A DNA stretch of 64,000 nucleotides from Prevotella sp. OH937_COT-195 (GTDB lineage: Bacteria > Bacteroidota > Bacteroidia > Bacteroidales > Bacteroidaceae): positions 124,001-188,000 of the forward strand of contig NZ_RQZH01000002.1 in the NCBI RefSeq assembly GCF_003932845.1, in the 5' to 3' direction. Of the stretch, positions 26,681 through 36,429 are shown in pieces. Under the pieces are notes generated by a model. It ran no database searches. It worked only from the letters and a program-made list of their open reading frames with translations, and had not been told where the DNA came from. The position numbers and the translations under genes were made by a program. Each line of letters begins with the position of its first letter. Within the stretch, counting starts at the first letter, position 1.

Positions 26681-27142
26681 TTAGCACTCGTCTGCACCGT
26701 AGATATATTCGCGCGCACCGGAGGTGTATTCGAATATTTCCTCCTCGCGGAAGAAACGTTTCAGTTCGATGACGGCATTCTCGGGAGAGTCGGAAGCATG
26801 AACTATGTTCTGCTGGTTGCTCATCGAGTAGTCGCCGCGTATCGTGCCGGGGGCGGCTGCACGGCCGTTGGTGGCACCGGTCATGGCGCGCACCACTTGC
26901 ACGGCATCGATGCCCTCAAGTGCCAGTGCCACTACCGGCGATGCCTGCATAGACGCTGCCAGCACCGGAAAGAACGGTTTGTCGGCAAGATGAGCATAGT
27001 GCTCGCGCAGTATGGCATCATCGAGTTGCATCATCTTCAATCCCGCAACGCGCAGTCCGCGACGTTCGAAGCGGTTGAGTATCTCACCGATAAGTTGACG
27101 CTGAACGCAACTTGGTTTCAAAAGAACGAGAGTTTTTTCCAT
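26681..27142 (-). CDS. ndk: Nucleoside diphosphate kinase
   Basis: A 153-residue enzyme that transfers phosphate from ATP to other nucleoside diphosphates through a phosphohistidine. MEKTLVLLKPSCV opens the fold, and the catalytic H115 is in NIVHASDSPENA. The SMSNQQN stretch replaces the common GRN loop and is, as I recall, a Bacteroidetes variant. The C-terminus is about 10 residues longer than in E. coli. The open frame extends 220 codons further upstream, but ATG 27142 gives the normal N-terminus and lies about 90 bases from a good promoter. Confidence 0.95.
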   Translation of the reverse strand: MEKTLVLLKPSCVQRQLIGEILNRFERRGLRVAGLKMMQLDDAILREHYAHLADKPFFPVLAASMQASPVVALALEGIDAVQVVRAMTGATNGRAAAPGTIRGDYSMSNQQNIVHASDSPENAVIELKRFFREEEIFEYTSGAREYIYGADEC

Positions 27143-27234
27143 TTTACAATTCGTTGTTGTTAATAAGTATAAATATTTTAAAACAATCCGGTCACGGTAA
27201 ACCCACAGGTTTGTGCCGCATTGTTTTCTGCGTG

Positions 27235-27265
27235 CAAAGGTAATATATTTCGTTAAATAAATCAA
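27235..27265 (-). promoter_or_regulatory. ndk promoter
   Basis: On the minus strand, TTG (27263-27265), a 20-base gap and TACCTTTG (27235-27242). Confidence 0.75.
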
Positions 27266-27304
27266 GTTTTCTGCCAAAATTGCAGTTATGTGGAAAAATA
27301 TATG

Positions 27305-27312
27305 TAATTTTG
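27305..27312 (+). promoter_or_regulatory. -7 element for the sigma-54 activator
   Basis: TAATTTTG lies 10 bases before the ATG. A TTG at 27280-27282 leaves a 22-base gap, slightly longer than usual. If used, the transcript would be nearly leaderless. Confidence 0.45.
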
Positions 27313-27322
27313 TCAACTCAAA

Positions 27323-28537
27323 ATGAACACTTCGGAACTTCAAAACATAAAGCAGCGGTATAGCATAGTAGGTAACTGCGATGCCCTGAACCGTGCACTT
27401 GACGTGGCCTTGCAGGTGGCGCCGACGGACTTGAGCGTACTCATAGTTGGCGAGAGCGGAGTGGGCAAGGAGATAATACCGAGGCTGATACATGACAGGT
27501 CGCCGCGGAAACGCGGGGAATATTTCGCGATAAACTGCGGTTCGATACCCGAAGGCACCATCGACTCGGAATTGTTCGGGCACGAAAAAGGCTCGTTTAC
27601 CGGTGCCATAGGAGAGAGAGAAGGATATTTCGGCATTGCAAACAAAGGTACACTGTTTCTCGACGAGGTGGGCGAACTGCCGCTGGCAACGCAGGCACGA
27701 CTGTTGCGAGTGTTGGAGACGGGCGAATATCTGCGCGTGGGGGGACAAAAAGTAATGAAGACCGATGTGCGCATAGTGGCTGCAACGAATGTTAACATGC
27801 ACAAAGCGATAAGCGAAGGACGCTTCCGCGAAGATCTTTATTATCGTCTGAACACGATACCGATACAGATGCCGCCGCTAAGAGATCGCGGAGAAGACAT
27901 ATTGTTGCTGTTCCGCCTGTTCGCAATGTTGATGGCAGAGAAATACCGTTTGCCGAAGATTACGCTAACGGAAGAGGCGCAGCAGATAATGCTGAAATAT
28001 AAATGGCCGGGCAACGTAAGGCAACTGAAGAACATTACCGAGCAGATGTCGATACTGAGCGAGAGACGGGAGGTTACGGCACAAGACTTGCAGAAGTTTA
28101 TTCCGCAGGATCAAGAGAGCACACAACTTGCCAAGATTGACAACGGCGGGAGTACCTCGTACGAGAACGAACGGGAAATTCTGTACAAAATTCTGTACGA
28201 ACTGCGGGGCAATGTGTCTGATTTAAGACGAGACATGAACAACCTGAGAAAGCAACTTGACGCGACAAGTCAGCCGGCAGTGATGACGGGAGATACGCAG
28301 ATGCCGGCAATATACCGACAGGCAGACGAGACAAGGATACCGCAGACACCGAGCGTGCAAGATGCCGTGGCGGAGGAGATAAGAGAACCGGAGACACTGA
28401 ACCTTAGCGACATGGGCAGGCAGATGGTGGAGAAGGCTCTCAAAAGGAACGGAGGCAACCGTAAGAAGGCGGCGGCGGAACTCGGAATATCGGATCGTAC
28501 ACTGTACAGAAGGATAAGACAGTACGGACTGGAATAG
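27323..28537 (+). CDS. Sigma-54-dependent Fis-type transcriptional activator
   Basis: A 404-residue enhancer-binding protein that opens RpoN promoters by ATP hydrolysis. Walker A GESGVGKE (43-50), the sigma-54 contact loop GSFTGA (90-95; Ser for the usual Ala), Walker B GTLFLDEVGELP and the arginine-finger region FREDLYYRL are intact. A Fis-like helix-turn-helix ends the protein (KKAAAELGISDRTLYRRI). There is no N-terminal receiver or ligand domain, so activity is probably set by expression level or a partner. The lptE gene starts 16 bases after the stop, followed by a TPR-like gene and secG, a gene order I recall in many Bacteroidetes. Confidence 0.92.
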   Translation: MNTSELQNIKQRYSIVGNCDALNRALDVALQVAPTDLSVLIVGESGVGKEIIPRLIHDRSPRKRGEYFAINCGSIPEGTIDSELFGHEKGSFTGAIGEREGYFGIANKGTLFLDEVGELPLATQARLLRVLETGEYLRVGGQKVMKTDVRIVAATNVNMHKAISEGRFREDLYYRLNTIPIQMPPLRDRGEDILLLFRLFAMLMAEKYRLPKITLTEEAQQIMLKYKWPGNVRQLKNITEQMSILSERREVTAQDLQKFIPQDQESTQLAKIDNGGSTSYENEREILYKILYELRGNVSDLRRDMNNLRKQLDATSQPAVMTGDTQMPAIYRQADETRIPQTPSVQDAVAEEIREPETLNLSDMGRQMVEKALKRNGGNRKKAAAELGISDRTLYRRIRQYGLE

Positions 28538-28553
28538 AACCGGGGGCAACGAT

Positions 28554-29108
28554 ATGGGAACATTCATAAGAAAGATGATCGGAAATTACGTTGGAAAAGG
28601 CGTGGCGACATTATGTGTGATGGTGATTGCAGCAGTGTTGTCGCTGACGGCATGCAACGTGTCGTACAAATTCAACGGGGCAAGCATAGACTACACCAAA
28701 GTAAAGACAATACAGATAGCAGATTTCCCGATACGCTCAAGTTATGTTTGGGGACCGATGTCGAGCATTTTCAACAATCGCTTGAAAGACCAGTTTGCCA
28801 ACCATACAAGACTGGTACAGGTAAAACGCAACGGCGACATGAAGATTGAGGGGGAGATTATAAATTACAGTCAGCGAAACAAGTCGGTATCGTCGGAAGG
28901 ATACTCGGCACAAACAGAATTGTCAATTACGGTAAACGTAAGATTCACCAACAACACCAACCATGCCGAAGACTTTGAAAGACAGTTTACTGCCGCATCG
29001 ACATACGAGACGACACAGAGTCTCAACTCGGTACAGGAAGAACTCGTTACGCAGATGTGCAAGGAACTGACAGACCAAATTTTCAATGCAACGGTGGCGC
29101 AATGGTAA
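28554..29108 (+). CDS. lptE: LPS-assembly lipoprotein LptE
   Basis: A 184-residue outer-membrane lipoprotein that plugs the LptD barrel during lipopolysaccharide insertion. The signal ends at a lipobox (LSLTAC, Cys34), followed by the short beta-strand pattern of Bacteroidetes LptE (VSYKFNGASIDYTKVKTIQI, then RLKDQFANHTRL). Its place between a sigma-54 activator and secG supports the call. The sequence is too divergent from E. coli LptE to compare residues. Confidence 0.85.
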   Translation: MGTFIRKMIGNYVGKGVATLCVMVIAAVLSLTACNVSYKFNGASIDYTKVKTIQIADFPIRSSYVWGPMSSIFNNRLKDQFANHTRLVQVKRNGDMKIEGEIINYSQRNKSVSSEGYSAQTELSITVNVRFTNNTNHAEDFERQFTAASTYETTQSLNSVQEELVTQMCKELTDQIFNATVAQW

Positions 29109-29132
29109 ATAAAACATATCAATGACAACTAT

Positions 29133-29903
29133 ATGGACATAGGGCAACTTATAAAACATCCGGAACTGATGGACAAGGAAACGCTTTACGACTTGCGCTC
29201 CATGCTCGCCTTGTATCCATACTACCAGACGGCAAGACTGTTGATGCTGCAAAACCTTTATTTGTTGCATGACCCTACTTTCGATGAAGAACTGCGCAGG
29301 GCGGCAATATATGTTACCGACAGAAGGGTGATATTCAATCTCGTGGAAGCGGCACACTACAGATTGAGAAGTGATGACAAAGACGACAAAAAGGAAACAG
29401 AAAACGTAGATGACGGCAAGAGAGGCGACCGAACATTGTCGCTGATAGACAAGTTTCTTGACTCGCTGCCGAAAGAAAAGGAGGGAGAAGAGGAAAAAAG
29501 ACGCAGACCGACACCGGTAGATGCGACAGTGGACTATGCGGCATATCTTATGGATACGGAGGGCGACGAGGAAAAGAAAGTCGCAACGACGGCACCGCAG
29601 ATGAAAGGACAGGAACTCATAGACGAGTTCATCGACGTTAATAACGGCAAGATTGAACTGCAAGAAATTCCTGACTACGAACTTCTCGGAGATACGGAAG
29701 AAGAAAATGCAGGAAACGATCCGGAAGAAAGTTATTTTACGGAGACATTGGCACGTATTTACATAAAACAAGGGCAATATTCAAAAGCTTTGGAAATTAT
29801 TAAGCGTTTAAATTTGAATTTTCCAAAAAAAAATGTTTACTTTGCAGACCAAATCCGATTCTTGGAGAAATTGATAATAAACAATAAATATAAAAAGCAG
29901 TAA
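29133..29903 (+). CDS. TPR-like protein of the lptE-secG operon
   Basis: A 256-residue cytoplasmic protein with no signal peptide. The N-terminal helices (LYDLRSMLALYPYYQTARLL) and the C-terminal ETLARIYIKQGQYSKALEII followed by KRLNLNFPKKNVYF look like helical-repeat/TPR units, separated by a charged Glu/Lys-rich linker near residues 80-160. Genes like this sit between lptE and secG in other Bacteroidetes. A scaffold or envelope-assembly role is plausible but unproven. secG begins 5 bases after its stop. Confidence 0.7.
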   Translation: MDIGQLIKHPELMDKETLYDLRSMLALYPYYQTARLLMLQNLYLLHDPTFDEELRRAAIYVTDRRVIFNLVEAAHYRLRSDDKDDKKETENVDDGKRGDRTLSLIDKFLDSLPKEKEGEEEKRRRPTPVDATVDYAAYLMDTEGDEEKKVATTAPQMKGQELIDEFIDVNNGKIELQEIPDYELLGDTEEENAGNDPEESYFTETLARIYIKQGQYSKALEIIKRLNLNFPKKNVYFADQIRFLEKLIINNKYKKQ

Positions 29904-29908
29904 AAAAG

Positions 29909-30283
29909 ATGATTTACACATTATTCTTGGTACTCATTATCCTTGCCGCAGTACTCATGATCGGCATAGTACTTATACAGGAATCAAAGGGCGGAGGGCT
30001 TGCCTCCAACTTCTCTTCGTCGAACGCAATCATGGGCGTTCGCAAGACTACCGATTTCATTGAGAAAGCAACATGGGGACTCGCGATAGGCATGGTCCTG
30101 TTCAGCATCGTGTGCGCATGGACGGCACCAAAGGCTGCCGGCGAACAAAGTGTGCTGGAGAACACGCAGACACAGGCTCCGCAGACTAATCCGAACAACG
30201 TTCAAGGTTTCGGAACAAGCAAACAGCAGGCTGTACCGGCTGCACAAAGCGAACAGAAAGAGGCAGCACCGGAAAAGAAATAA
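29909..30283 (+). CDS. secG: Preprotein translocase subunit SecG
   Basis: A 124-residue inner-membrane protein that assists SecYEG export. Two helices flank the conserved cytosolic loop (IVLIQESKGGGLASNFSSSN), followed by FIEKATWGLAIGMVLFS. The C-terminal tail is rich in Gln, Ala, Pro and Lys, usual for Bacteroidetes SecG. It ends the operon and is followed by a strong terminator. Confidence 0.95.
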   Translation: MIYTLFLVLIILAAVLMIGIVLIQESKGGGLASNFSSSNAIMGVRKTTDFIEKATWGLAIGMVLFSIVCAWTAPKAAGEQSVLENTQTQAPQTNPNNVQGFGTSKQQAVPAAQSEQKEAAPEKK

Positions 30284-30313
30284 CACACGATTTAAGTATA
30301 GTTAAAAACAGAA

Positions 30314-30349
30314 GGGACGGATAAACCTAATTTCCGTCCCATTTATTTG
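30314..30349 (+). terminator. secG operon terminator
   Basis: GGGACGG and CCGTCCC form a 7-bp GC-rich stem around a 13-base loop, followed by ATTTATTTGTTT. Confidence 0.8.
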
Positions 30350-30455
30350 TTTATCCGAATTGGTCGTCTATCTCTCCGTTTCCTTGCCTCGGATTGCTGC
30401 AAAATAACAGACCGGCGCGAATGAGAAAGCATAGGTAAACGTGTGAGTAACATCT

Positions 30456-31105
30456 TTGGGAAATAAACCTCATTTTAAGGACGTGCAAATCTTGCACAAA
30501 TTGTATTTATGGATTGCCCGTATCTTAATCATGCCTTGTGTGTTTTTCAAGATGGTGATGTTCATGAAACTTTATGCTTTCGGTAAATGTTCGGGCATAA
30601 CATTTGTTATCGGTACCATGATAACGGTTTTCCACAATATAAGACGTTATTTCAATAATGTCTTTTCAGATTTTGCAAAGAATGGAAAGGGTACAATGGG
30701 TCGGTGTCACGGTTTCAAACTCCACTTGATTTGCAACGATTCCGGAGAGGTGATAACGTCTTGTCTCACAGGTGTTAATGTTGATGCCGGAGATGAACGA
30801 GTATGGAGTGTGTTTACAAAGGAACTTTGTGGAAAAGTGTTTGCTGACAGAAGGTATATAAAGCAAGGACTGTTCTATACGCTGTTCGACCAAGGGGTGT
30901 ATCTTGTGAATGGTTTGAAAGCAAACATGAAGAAAAAACTAATGCCAATGTGGAACAAGATAATGCTACGCGAAATATACATCATCGAGTGTATAAAATA
31001 ACCGTCAAAGAACAAGGCAAACCTCATTCATTTACGGCACGGGTTTGTTCATAATTTCATCATGAATGAAATGCTCGGCACTTACTTGATATTGTTTCTT
31101 CGACA
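30456..31105 (+). pseudogene. IS982-family transposase relic
   Basis: A decayed insertion-sequence gene. Residues HGFKLHLICNDSGEVITSCL, FADRRYIKQGLFYTLFDQGV and VNGLKANMKKKLMPMWNKIM follow the catalytic-core pattern of IS982 transposases (GFKLHL-IND-GE, ADKGYI, TKLKSNMK). The frame stops at 31001. The tail continues in another frame (LRHGFVHNFIMNEMLGTYLI), equivalent to the HSRHRS-NFIVNL ending of the family, up to about 31105. The N-terminal domain is missing and no terminal inverted repeats were found, so it is dead. It marks the start of an accessory surface region. Confidence 0.75.
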
Positions 31106-31213
31106 ACAAACCGAAGACATTGCCGGTGCATGTGGGAAAGTCGGGACAATTAGAACTATTTTGAAAGTATTCTTATCCTGAATCGAACCACTTTTCGCTT
31201 TTTCGGCTCTGCC

Positions 31214-32224
31214 CTAAACCTCTGAATTCTTCTCTTTATCATCTTTCACAAGGAACGCACGGAGATCTGTGTTCCTATCTAAGCCGAGTTTCTTACGTAT
31301 GTTTCCACGCACCGTACTTACGTTGCTGATGGATTTTCCTGTGATGATGGCTATTTCACTTACCGGTTTACCATAAGCAACCAATCGACATATTTCCAAT
31401 TCCACTTTGGAAAGCATGGGAAACTTACGAGCGAAGTCTTGCTGTTCGGCAGCGTGTTTCTTCTGCAATTTATCCACTGCCCGAAGGAAGTTATGCTTCT
31501 TTCGCTCATCAAGCAGCCCGAAGAGAAGTGGTTCATACTTTTCATACGGTTTCCGGTCTTCGCATAATTCGAGAAAAGCATCCAGTTCCTCCTGCGTGAT
31601 GTGGAGTGTCCGCAGGATATTGGTTCGAAAAGATTTAAAACTATTCTTTTCTCGCTGCATATCGCGTACACCGTGTTGGATGATGACAGAAAGCAAATAT
31701 GTACTGATATTGAGCACTAAAAACAGTATGACAAATTGTGGATCGATGGCTCCCTCACCGTAAAATGCGGTAAAAAAGAGGCTGCCAAGACCCATAACCA
31801 AAACATAGAACGAGGCTCGTGGAACAAAACCCAAGGCGAGATAGAGCAGGATGGAGTATGAACCTATATGGTTACACACCACCATAGTCTCATAGTCCGG
31901 CGGACAAGCGATGACAAGATAGACTATACGGACGGATTCCAGTATTTGCGCTATAATAGAATAGGTAAAAAAAGCCCGTATCAGTAAAATCCACTTGTTC
32001 AGATAAAGTACGATGAAAACGAGGGAAATCAAGAGTGACAAACATGAGATAAGCCGCAATACGGGTAGTTCCAAACCGATGAAACCTATGAGGTGCAGAA
32101 TCATGATGGAGATAATCTCCAACGAACCTGTCATGAACACCAGCAGGCGGATGTGTTCTTTTTTGTTGTGACTGCGCTCATTGACAAATTTCTTGAACAA
32201 AGCAACAGGGGGAAACTCTTTCAT
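31214..32224 (-). CDS. Membrane-anchored LuxR-type transcriptional regulator
   Basis: A 336-residue protein. Its N-terminal half has about six hydrophobic helices (residues 25-190), followed by a charged helical linker. The C-terminal LuxR/GerE helix-turn-helix includes SKVELEICRLVAYGKPVSEI and ISNVSTVRGNIRKKLGL. There is no receiver domain. Such a protein would sense a membrane or external cue and bind DNA from the membrane. It has a very good promoter at 32314-32344 and is transcribed away from the 1196-residue surface protein, whose control it may govern. Confidence 0.82.
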   Translation of the reverse strand: MKEFPPVALFKKFVNERSHNKKEHIRLLVFMTGSLEIISIMILHLIGFIGLELPVLRLISCLSLLISLVFIVLYLNKWILLIRAFFTYSIIAQILESVRIVYLVIACPPDYETMVVCNHIGSYSILLYLALGFVPRASFYVLVMGLGSLFFTAFYGEGAIDPQFVILFLVLNISTYLLSVIIQHGVRDMQREKNSFKSFRTNILRTLHITQEELDAFLELCEDRKPYEKYEPLLFGLLDERKKHNFLRAVDKLQKKHAAEQQDFARKFPMLSKVELEICRLVAYGKPVSEIAIITGKSISNVSTVRGNIRKKLGLDRNTDLRAFLVKDDKEKNSEV

Positions 32225-32313
32225 TATTTTATTCTTTATTTGGATTAAAAAGATAAAACTTACAAGAGCAATGACAGTTTGTTACAAATTGTCAAAGCAT
32301 AAGTTATCTTTTA

Positions 32314-32344
32314 CAAAGGTAAGAAAAATCACATAAATTATCAA
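32314..32344 (-). promoter_or_regulatory. Promoter of the LuxR-type gene
   Basis: On the minus strand, TTG (32342-32344), a 20-base gap and TACCTTTG (32314-32321). Confidence 0.75.
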
Positions 32345-32604
32345 GCCGAATCTCGCATTTTTATTACCAAACGACTCTCGTTTGTTATAAATATCGAGTT
32401 TTTTGCGACATTTTGCGACTGTTTTTCAATTATTATTGCGTCTGTTTGTGCCCCGGTTTACTTCTTTCCTGTTTGTAAACATATTAATTTTGCAGTAAAA
32501 TCAGATATATCCGCAAGGACTAATTATCAATTTAATGAATATACACTCATGATTAAAAAATAAAATACGAAATAAAAAAGGAAATAAAGAAAGTAAGTAT
32601 ATAA

Positions 32605-32817
32605 AACAGATATGATGCAGAACCTTTCCCAACGAGCAAGATTACCGCCAAGCAGATAGAAGACGATACCATCAATTTCACTCAATCCAATGAACATCTC
32701 ATCACGCACATATCCATAAGGGTAAGGAAATCTGGCAACAATAGTTTAAACGAACGCTTGAGTATCGCATACATGGAAACGTACGAGTTAGATGTGGACA
32801 ATATGCCAATTTTTTAA
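32605..32817 (+). pseudogene. Start-less 71-codon open frame (possible gene remnant)
   Basis: After a stop at 32602 the frame stays open to TAA at 32815-32817. It reads as protein-like sequence (SKITAKQIEDDTINFTQSNE, then SLNERLSIAYMETYELDVDN). It has no ATG until near its end, so it looks like the C-terminal remnant of a lost gene. I do not recognise the family. Confidence 0.35.
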
Positions 32818-32838
32818 CAAATAATAAAAACTTTAACT

Positions 32839-35800
32839 ATGAATAATCATCAAACATTTAAGTCAAAATCCACATGCAAAAAGATACTGACACTCGTCTT
32901 TATATTATTTGCACTGTGCTTGACAACACATGCACAAAACGTGACCATCAGCCCTTCATCGGGAAAATTGGTGGCCGGTCTCACCTATGACGGTGAAATA
33001 GGATTCCAGAATGGCTGGAGTTCACTGTGGCGGCACAACCAACTGCCTCTGACACTCACGGTGTCGGATAAGAATCTAATTACGGAGAGCGGGGTGTTGA
33101 AAGATCCTGCGGGTGACATTATCTTGGATGTCACTCAGAATCTCTATGTACTCATGTCGGGTTCTCCTCTTACTACGGAGTTCCACATGGGTATCTCGCT
33201 GCCAAAGGGCTATCGCTTTACAGGTTATCGCATCGTATTATTAAATAATAAGAATGGTGAAAGCATTGGCGGATTGAATGTAACCGGAATGGACAAGGTT
33301 TTCTATGAGACAGACGAAAACTTCGACTTTAATAATTATAAGAAGAAGACTGACAATATGCCTGCTCAGAACGAAGCGAAAGAATATGTGATTGAGCGCA
33401 CCAGCATGACAGAAACCGACATGGGCAATAATCTCTATTTCTTGATGCATCATACGGTGGCAGGCTTTTATGCAGTTACGATGAAGTCGTGTGAACTTTA
33501 CTTTACGGCTGAAGGAGCATTCGACGCAAGCGTCAACCCCGGCAAGCCGACTAACATCATTAGCGAGGGGGTGAATATGGTTGGGTCTGCTTTCATGACC
33601 AGCAAACTCGACTTGGGTGAGATTAAGCCTCATACAAAGAACGGAAAAACTTTCTATAGTTACAACTTTAATAATGTAAAGGAGTTGACGGCTCAGAACT
33701 GGCTCTATCAAGAAGATGCGGTGACAGCTGACAAGAAACTGCCGGCAACAGCAGGCAGTGGTTCTATTCAGGCTCTGAAGAACGACAACAAACTCTATTA
33801 CGCTTTAGGCAACAACACCTATTATATAGAAACGCCTACATCAACCAAATCACAAGACGGAACCAATATTCCATTGGGCTACCGCATCACAGGTGCCAAG
33901 ATAAAATACCATTATGGCACGGAGGCTGGTTCTCAGTATGTCAATGAAAATGGTGATGGGCAATCAGTAAGTGGAGACATCAGGTTTGGCTCTTCATATT
34001 TAAGGCGAGATGCAACATGGGGACGTAGTCAAGGTTCCTGGGAATTTACCGCAGATGGTAAGTTGCGCAATAGGCAAAATTCTTGGTCTTCTTATCATTA
34101 TCTTTATGTTCATAAAGCAGGAGACATCTATTATGTATATAGTACAACCGATGCGAACCAAGCTTCTACTTTTTCTATTAGCGGAAACCACATTAAGTAT
34201 GGTAGTTTGTTCTTAGTACATACAGATGCAAACAATCCTCAGTTGACAACTTCGGATGCCAATGCTGCAACATGGAATCCTTCACCTAACAATAATGTCC
34301 TGAACCCGGCCTTTAAGCCTTCGCCCTATACCTTGAAGATATACAAGACCAATAAGGACAATGTGACCCAAACGGTAAATGTTACTGAGGGCGATGATAG
34401 CGAAGTAGTACTGACAAACCTTAACAACGATGCCATCAAGTTCCAAGTTGAAGGATTGGAAGAGGGCACCAAGGCACTCATCACTTTCGAACTCACCCTT
34501 GAGGCACTCAACCCATTCATCAACTCTATCGACATCGTATGCCACTCGTTGGCAGAGAATGGCCCTACGTTGATGCAACAGTTTACCAGCAACGACTTTC
34601 AGGTGTCGGGCGGTAAGTTTATCTTCTATGTGCCGCAGGATTTCTTCGGCGGTGGCGAGCAGAAGTGCCGCTTCACTTTCGAGAATCTGTACAGCAAGTA
34701 TGGCGATAATACCTATGGCAATGCAGACCCACATCATGCCCGTTACTTCTTCGTGAAGTCACCTTATTATAATACATACAATGGCCAGCAGTACAGCACG
34801 ACAGGAAACGAACCGGCAGCTGACAAGATTCATAGTGAGATGTGTGGCGACAAGCCATTCAAGTATAGCAACATTGACGAACTTGACCCGAGCAACACAT
34901 CAGGCGGCACCACGACATTGGAAGAGTATCCCTATTCTGAGGCTCTCTACATGAATCAGGGTGGCTCTTTCTCAAGCAATATTGTGCTTGCTGTGAATCA
35001 AGAGAAGCCCTGTTATCTCTTCACTTCCGACGAAACGCGCTGGAACATTGCGCCTACTACGGCATGGGAGCATAGATACTACGCATACTATCTGATGGAT
35101 CTGAAATTGGAGACTAAGGACTATGTGGCCAAGTGTGAACTGACCAAACTCTATAACACTACTTGCTACAACAACGGTGCCGAAGCCGATCTGCCGATGT
35201 ATGGCGGTGTGTTCAAGGCATTGGATGCCAATACCGGTGCTGAGATCCCGAGCGAAAGTGCTTATCTCACTGTGCCGATGATGAAACAGGCACTTATAAA
35301 TGAACTAGCCGGCGCGGGGGCTACAGGTAAGCAGGTGCTCTACCTCGACTACACCAACCTCTACTCCGTCCATATTCCTGAAAAAACAGAAATGGACGCG
35401 ATGAAGGCCGAACTCAATCCGAACTGCTTGATATTCTTCCCGGTACGCTCAAGTTTTAACGAGGACAACTATATCCAAAAGAAATTGAGCGGTGCTTTCC
35501 TCTCATGTCGGAATATAGTAATTACCGACCGCCAACCGTTCTATTCTCCTTATAAGATTACGGTGCCGGCCGAGAACTACGCTACTTACACTCGACAAAT
35601 AACCATCCCGAAGAACGGCAAGGTGGCCAATGCTACGTTAATCCTACCGTTCGCTTTGGATTTGCAAGTAGGTACACATACCAACAGGGACGGTCTATGC
35701 TCATTCACTGTGAGTAAGATGAATGCCAGCAACTGCTTGGCTATAGCAGAATCGGACGATAACACTCCGCTCAACTATATCGGTAATGCCTATTTCTCTC

Positions 35801-36429
35801 CTATAACCGAGTCAAAGACTGAGGCTAATGTGCCTTATATGGTAAAAGTGCTAAAGGCTCCAACCGACAATGCAATCTCGTTCATTGCTACACAGTATGG
35901 TGCAGAGGTAATCTCTACCAAGAACAGTAACATGGAAAGCGATTATACCTTTAAGGGAGAGTCGGCAACAGGTACCATAGCAGGCAGCACATACAACTTC
36001 ACGAACTATGGCTCATACTCTGGAAAGAAAGTGAATAAGGATGAGCAGATTTTCTACTTCTCCGGCAACATGTATCTGAATTCGAAGAATCTGCATTCGA
36101 GTTTACAGTATGTGTACGTCTATCCGTTCCGTAGTTATTATAAGTATTCGGGTGGCTTAGGTGCCAAGATTATGAAAGCGTTCAACGTGCTCTATGGTGA
36201 AAACGATCTTTCCACGGGTATCGGTGAGGTTACCGAGAAACCTGACCTGGCAATAATCGCAGGCAGGGGCTCACTGACATTTACAACGACAACCGATAGA
36301 CAGATTAAGGTATTAAGCACCGATGGTACAACGGTCAATCGCCTATCCATGAATGCCGGCGAAACGCGTACTATCACATTGCCTGCCGGAGTATATATTG
36401 TTAATGGAAAGAAAATCATTGTAAAATAA
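32839..36429 (+). CDS. Large surface protein, T9SS cargo
   Basis: A 1196-residue exported protein. The signal peptide has a long charged start and a core ILTLVFILFALCLTTHA. The body is beta-rich and low in charge, with recurring aromatic/Gly units such as LPKGYRFTGYRI and IPLGYRITGAKI. I recognise no catalytic motif and no standard adhesin domain. The end carries a T9SS-type tail (ITLPAGVYIVNGKKIIVK), so secretion and surface attachment are expected. A membrane-tethered LuxR regulator is divergent upstream, and a small acidic peptide gene overlaps the stop (TAATG). The three look like a unit. Confidence 0.75.
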   Translation: MNNHQTFKSKSTCKKILTLVFILFALCLTTHAQNVTISPSSGKLVAGLTYDGEIGFQNGWSSLWRHNQLPLTLTVSDKNLITESGVLKDPAGDIILDVTQNLYVLMSGSPLTTEFHMGISLPKGYRFTGYRIVLLNNKNGESIGGLNVTGMDKVFYETDENFDFNNYKKKTDNMPAQNEAKEYVIERTSMTETDMGNNLYFLMHHTVAGFYAVTMKSCELYFTAEGAFDASVNPGKPTNIISEGVNMVGSAFMTSKLDLGEIKPHTKNGKTFYSYNFNNVKELTAQNWLYQEDAVTADKKLPATAGSGSIQALKNDNKLYYALGNNTYYIETPTSTKSQDGTNIPLGYRITGAKIKYHYGTEAGSQYVNENGDGQSVSGDIRFGSSYLRRDATWGRSQGSWEFTADGKLRNRQNSWSSYHYLYVHKAGDIYYVYSTTDANQASTFSISGNHIKYGSLFLVHTDANNPQLTTSDANAATWNPSPNNNVLNPAFKPSPYTLKIYKTNKDNVTQTVNVTEGDDSEVVLTNLNNDAIKFQVEGLEEGTKALITFELTLEALNPFINSIDIVCHSLAENGPTLMQQFTSNDFQVSGGKFIFYVPQDFFGGGEQKCRFTFENLYSKYGDNTYGNADPHHARYFFVKSPYYNTYNGQQYSTTGNEPAADKIHSEMCGDKPFKYSNIDELDPSNTSGGTTTLEEYPYSEALYMNQGGSFSSNIVLAVNQEKPCYLFTSDETRWNIAPTTAWEHRYYAYYLMDLKLETKDYVAKCELTKLYNTTCYNNGAEADLPMYGGVFKALDANTGAEIPSESAYLTVPMMKQALINELAGAGATGKQVLYLDYTNLYSVHIPEKTEMDAMKAELNPNCLIFFPVRSSFNEDNYIQKKLSGAFLSCRNIVITDRQPFYSPYKITVPAENYATYTRQITIPKNGKVANATLILPFALDLQVGTHTNRDGLCSFTVSKMNASNCLAIAESDDNTPLNYIGNAYFSPITESKTEANVPYMVKVLKAPTDNAISFIATQYGAEVISTKNSNMESDYTFKGESATGTIAGSTYNFTNYGSYSGKKVNKDEQIFYFSGNMYLNSKNLHSSLQYVYVYPFRSYYKYSGGLGAKIMKAFNVLYGENDLSTGIGEVTEKPDLAIIAGRGSLTFTTTTDRQIKVLSTDGTTVNRLSMNAGETRTITLPAGVYIVNGKKIIVK

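Larger units (their letters stand above)
32225..32838. other. Long control region with coding-like remnant
   Basis: About 610 bases between divergent genes. It holds the LuxR-gene promoter (32314-32344), a plus-strand -7 box TAATTTTG at 32485-32492, and an open frame from 32605 to 32817 without a start codon. If the plus-strand box is used, the surface-protein mRNA has a leader of about 340 bases. Confidence 0.55.

Noticed and set aside
27143..27802. 220-codon N-terminal extension of ndk
   Set aside because: It overlaps the divergent sigma-54 activator and both promoters; ATG 27142 gives the normal kinase start.
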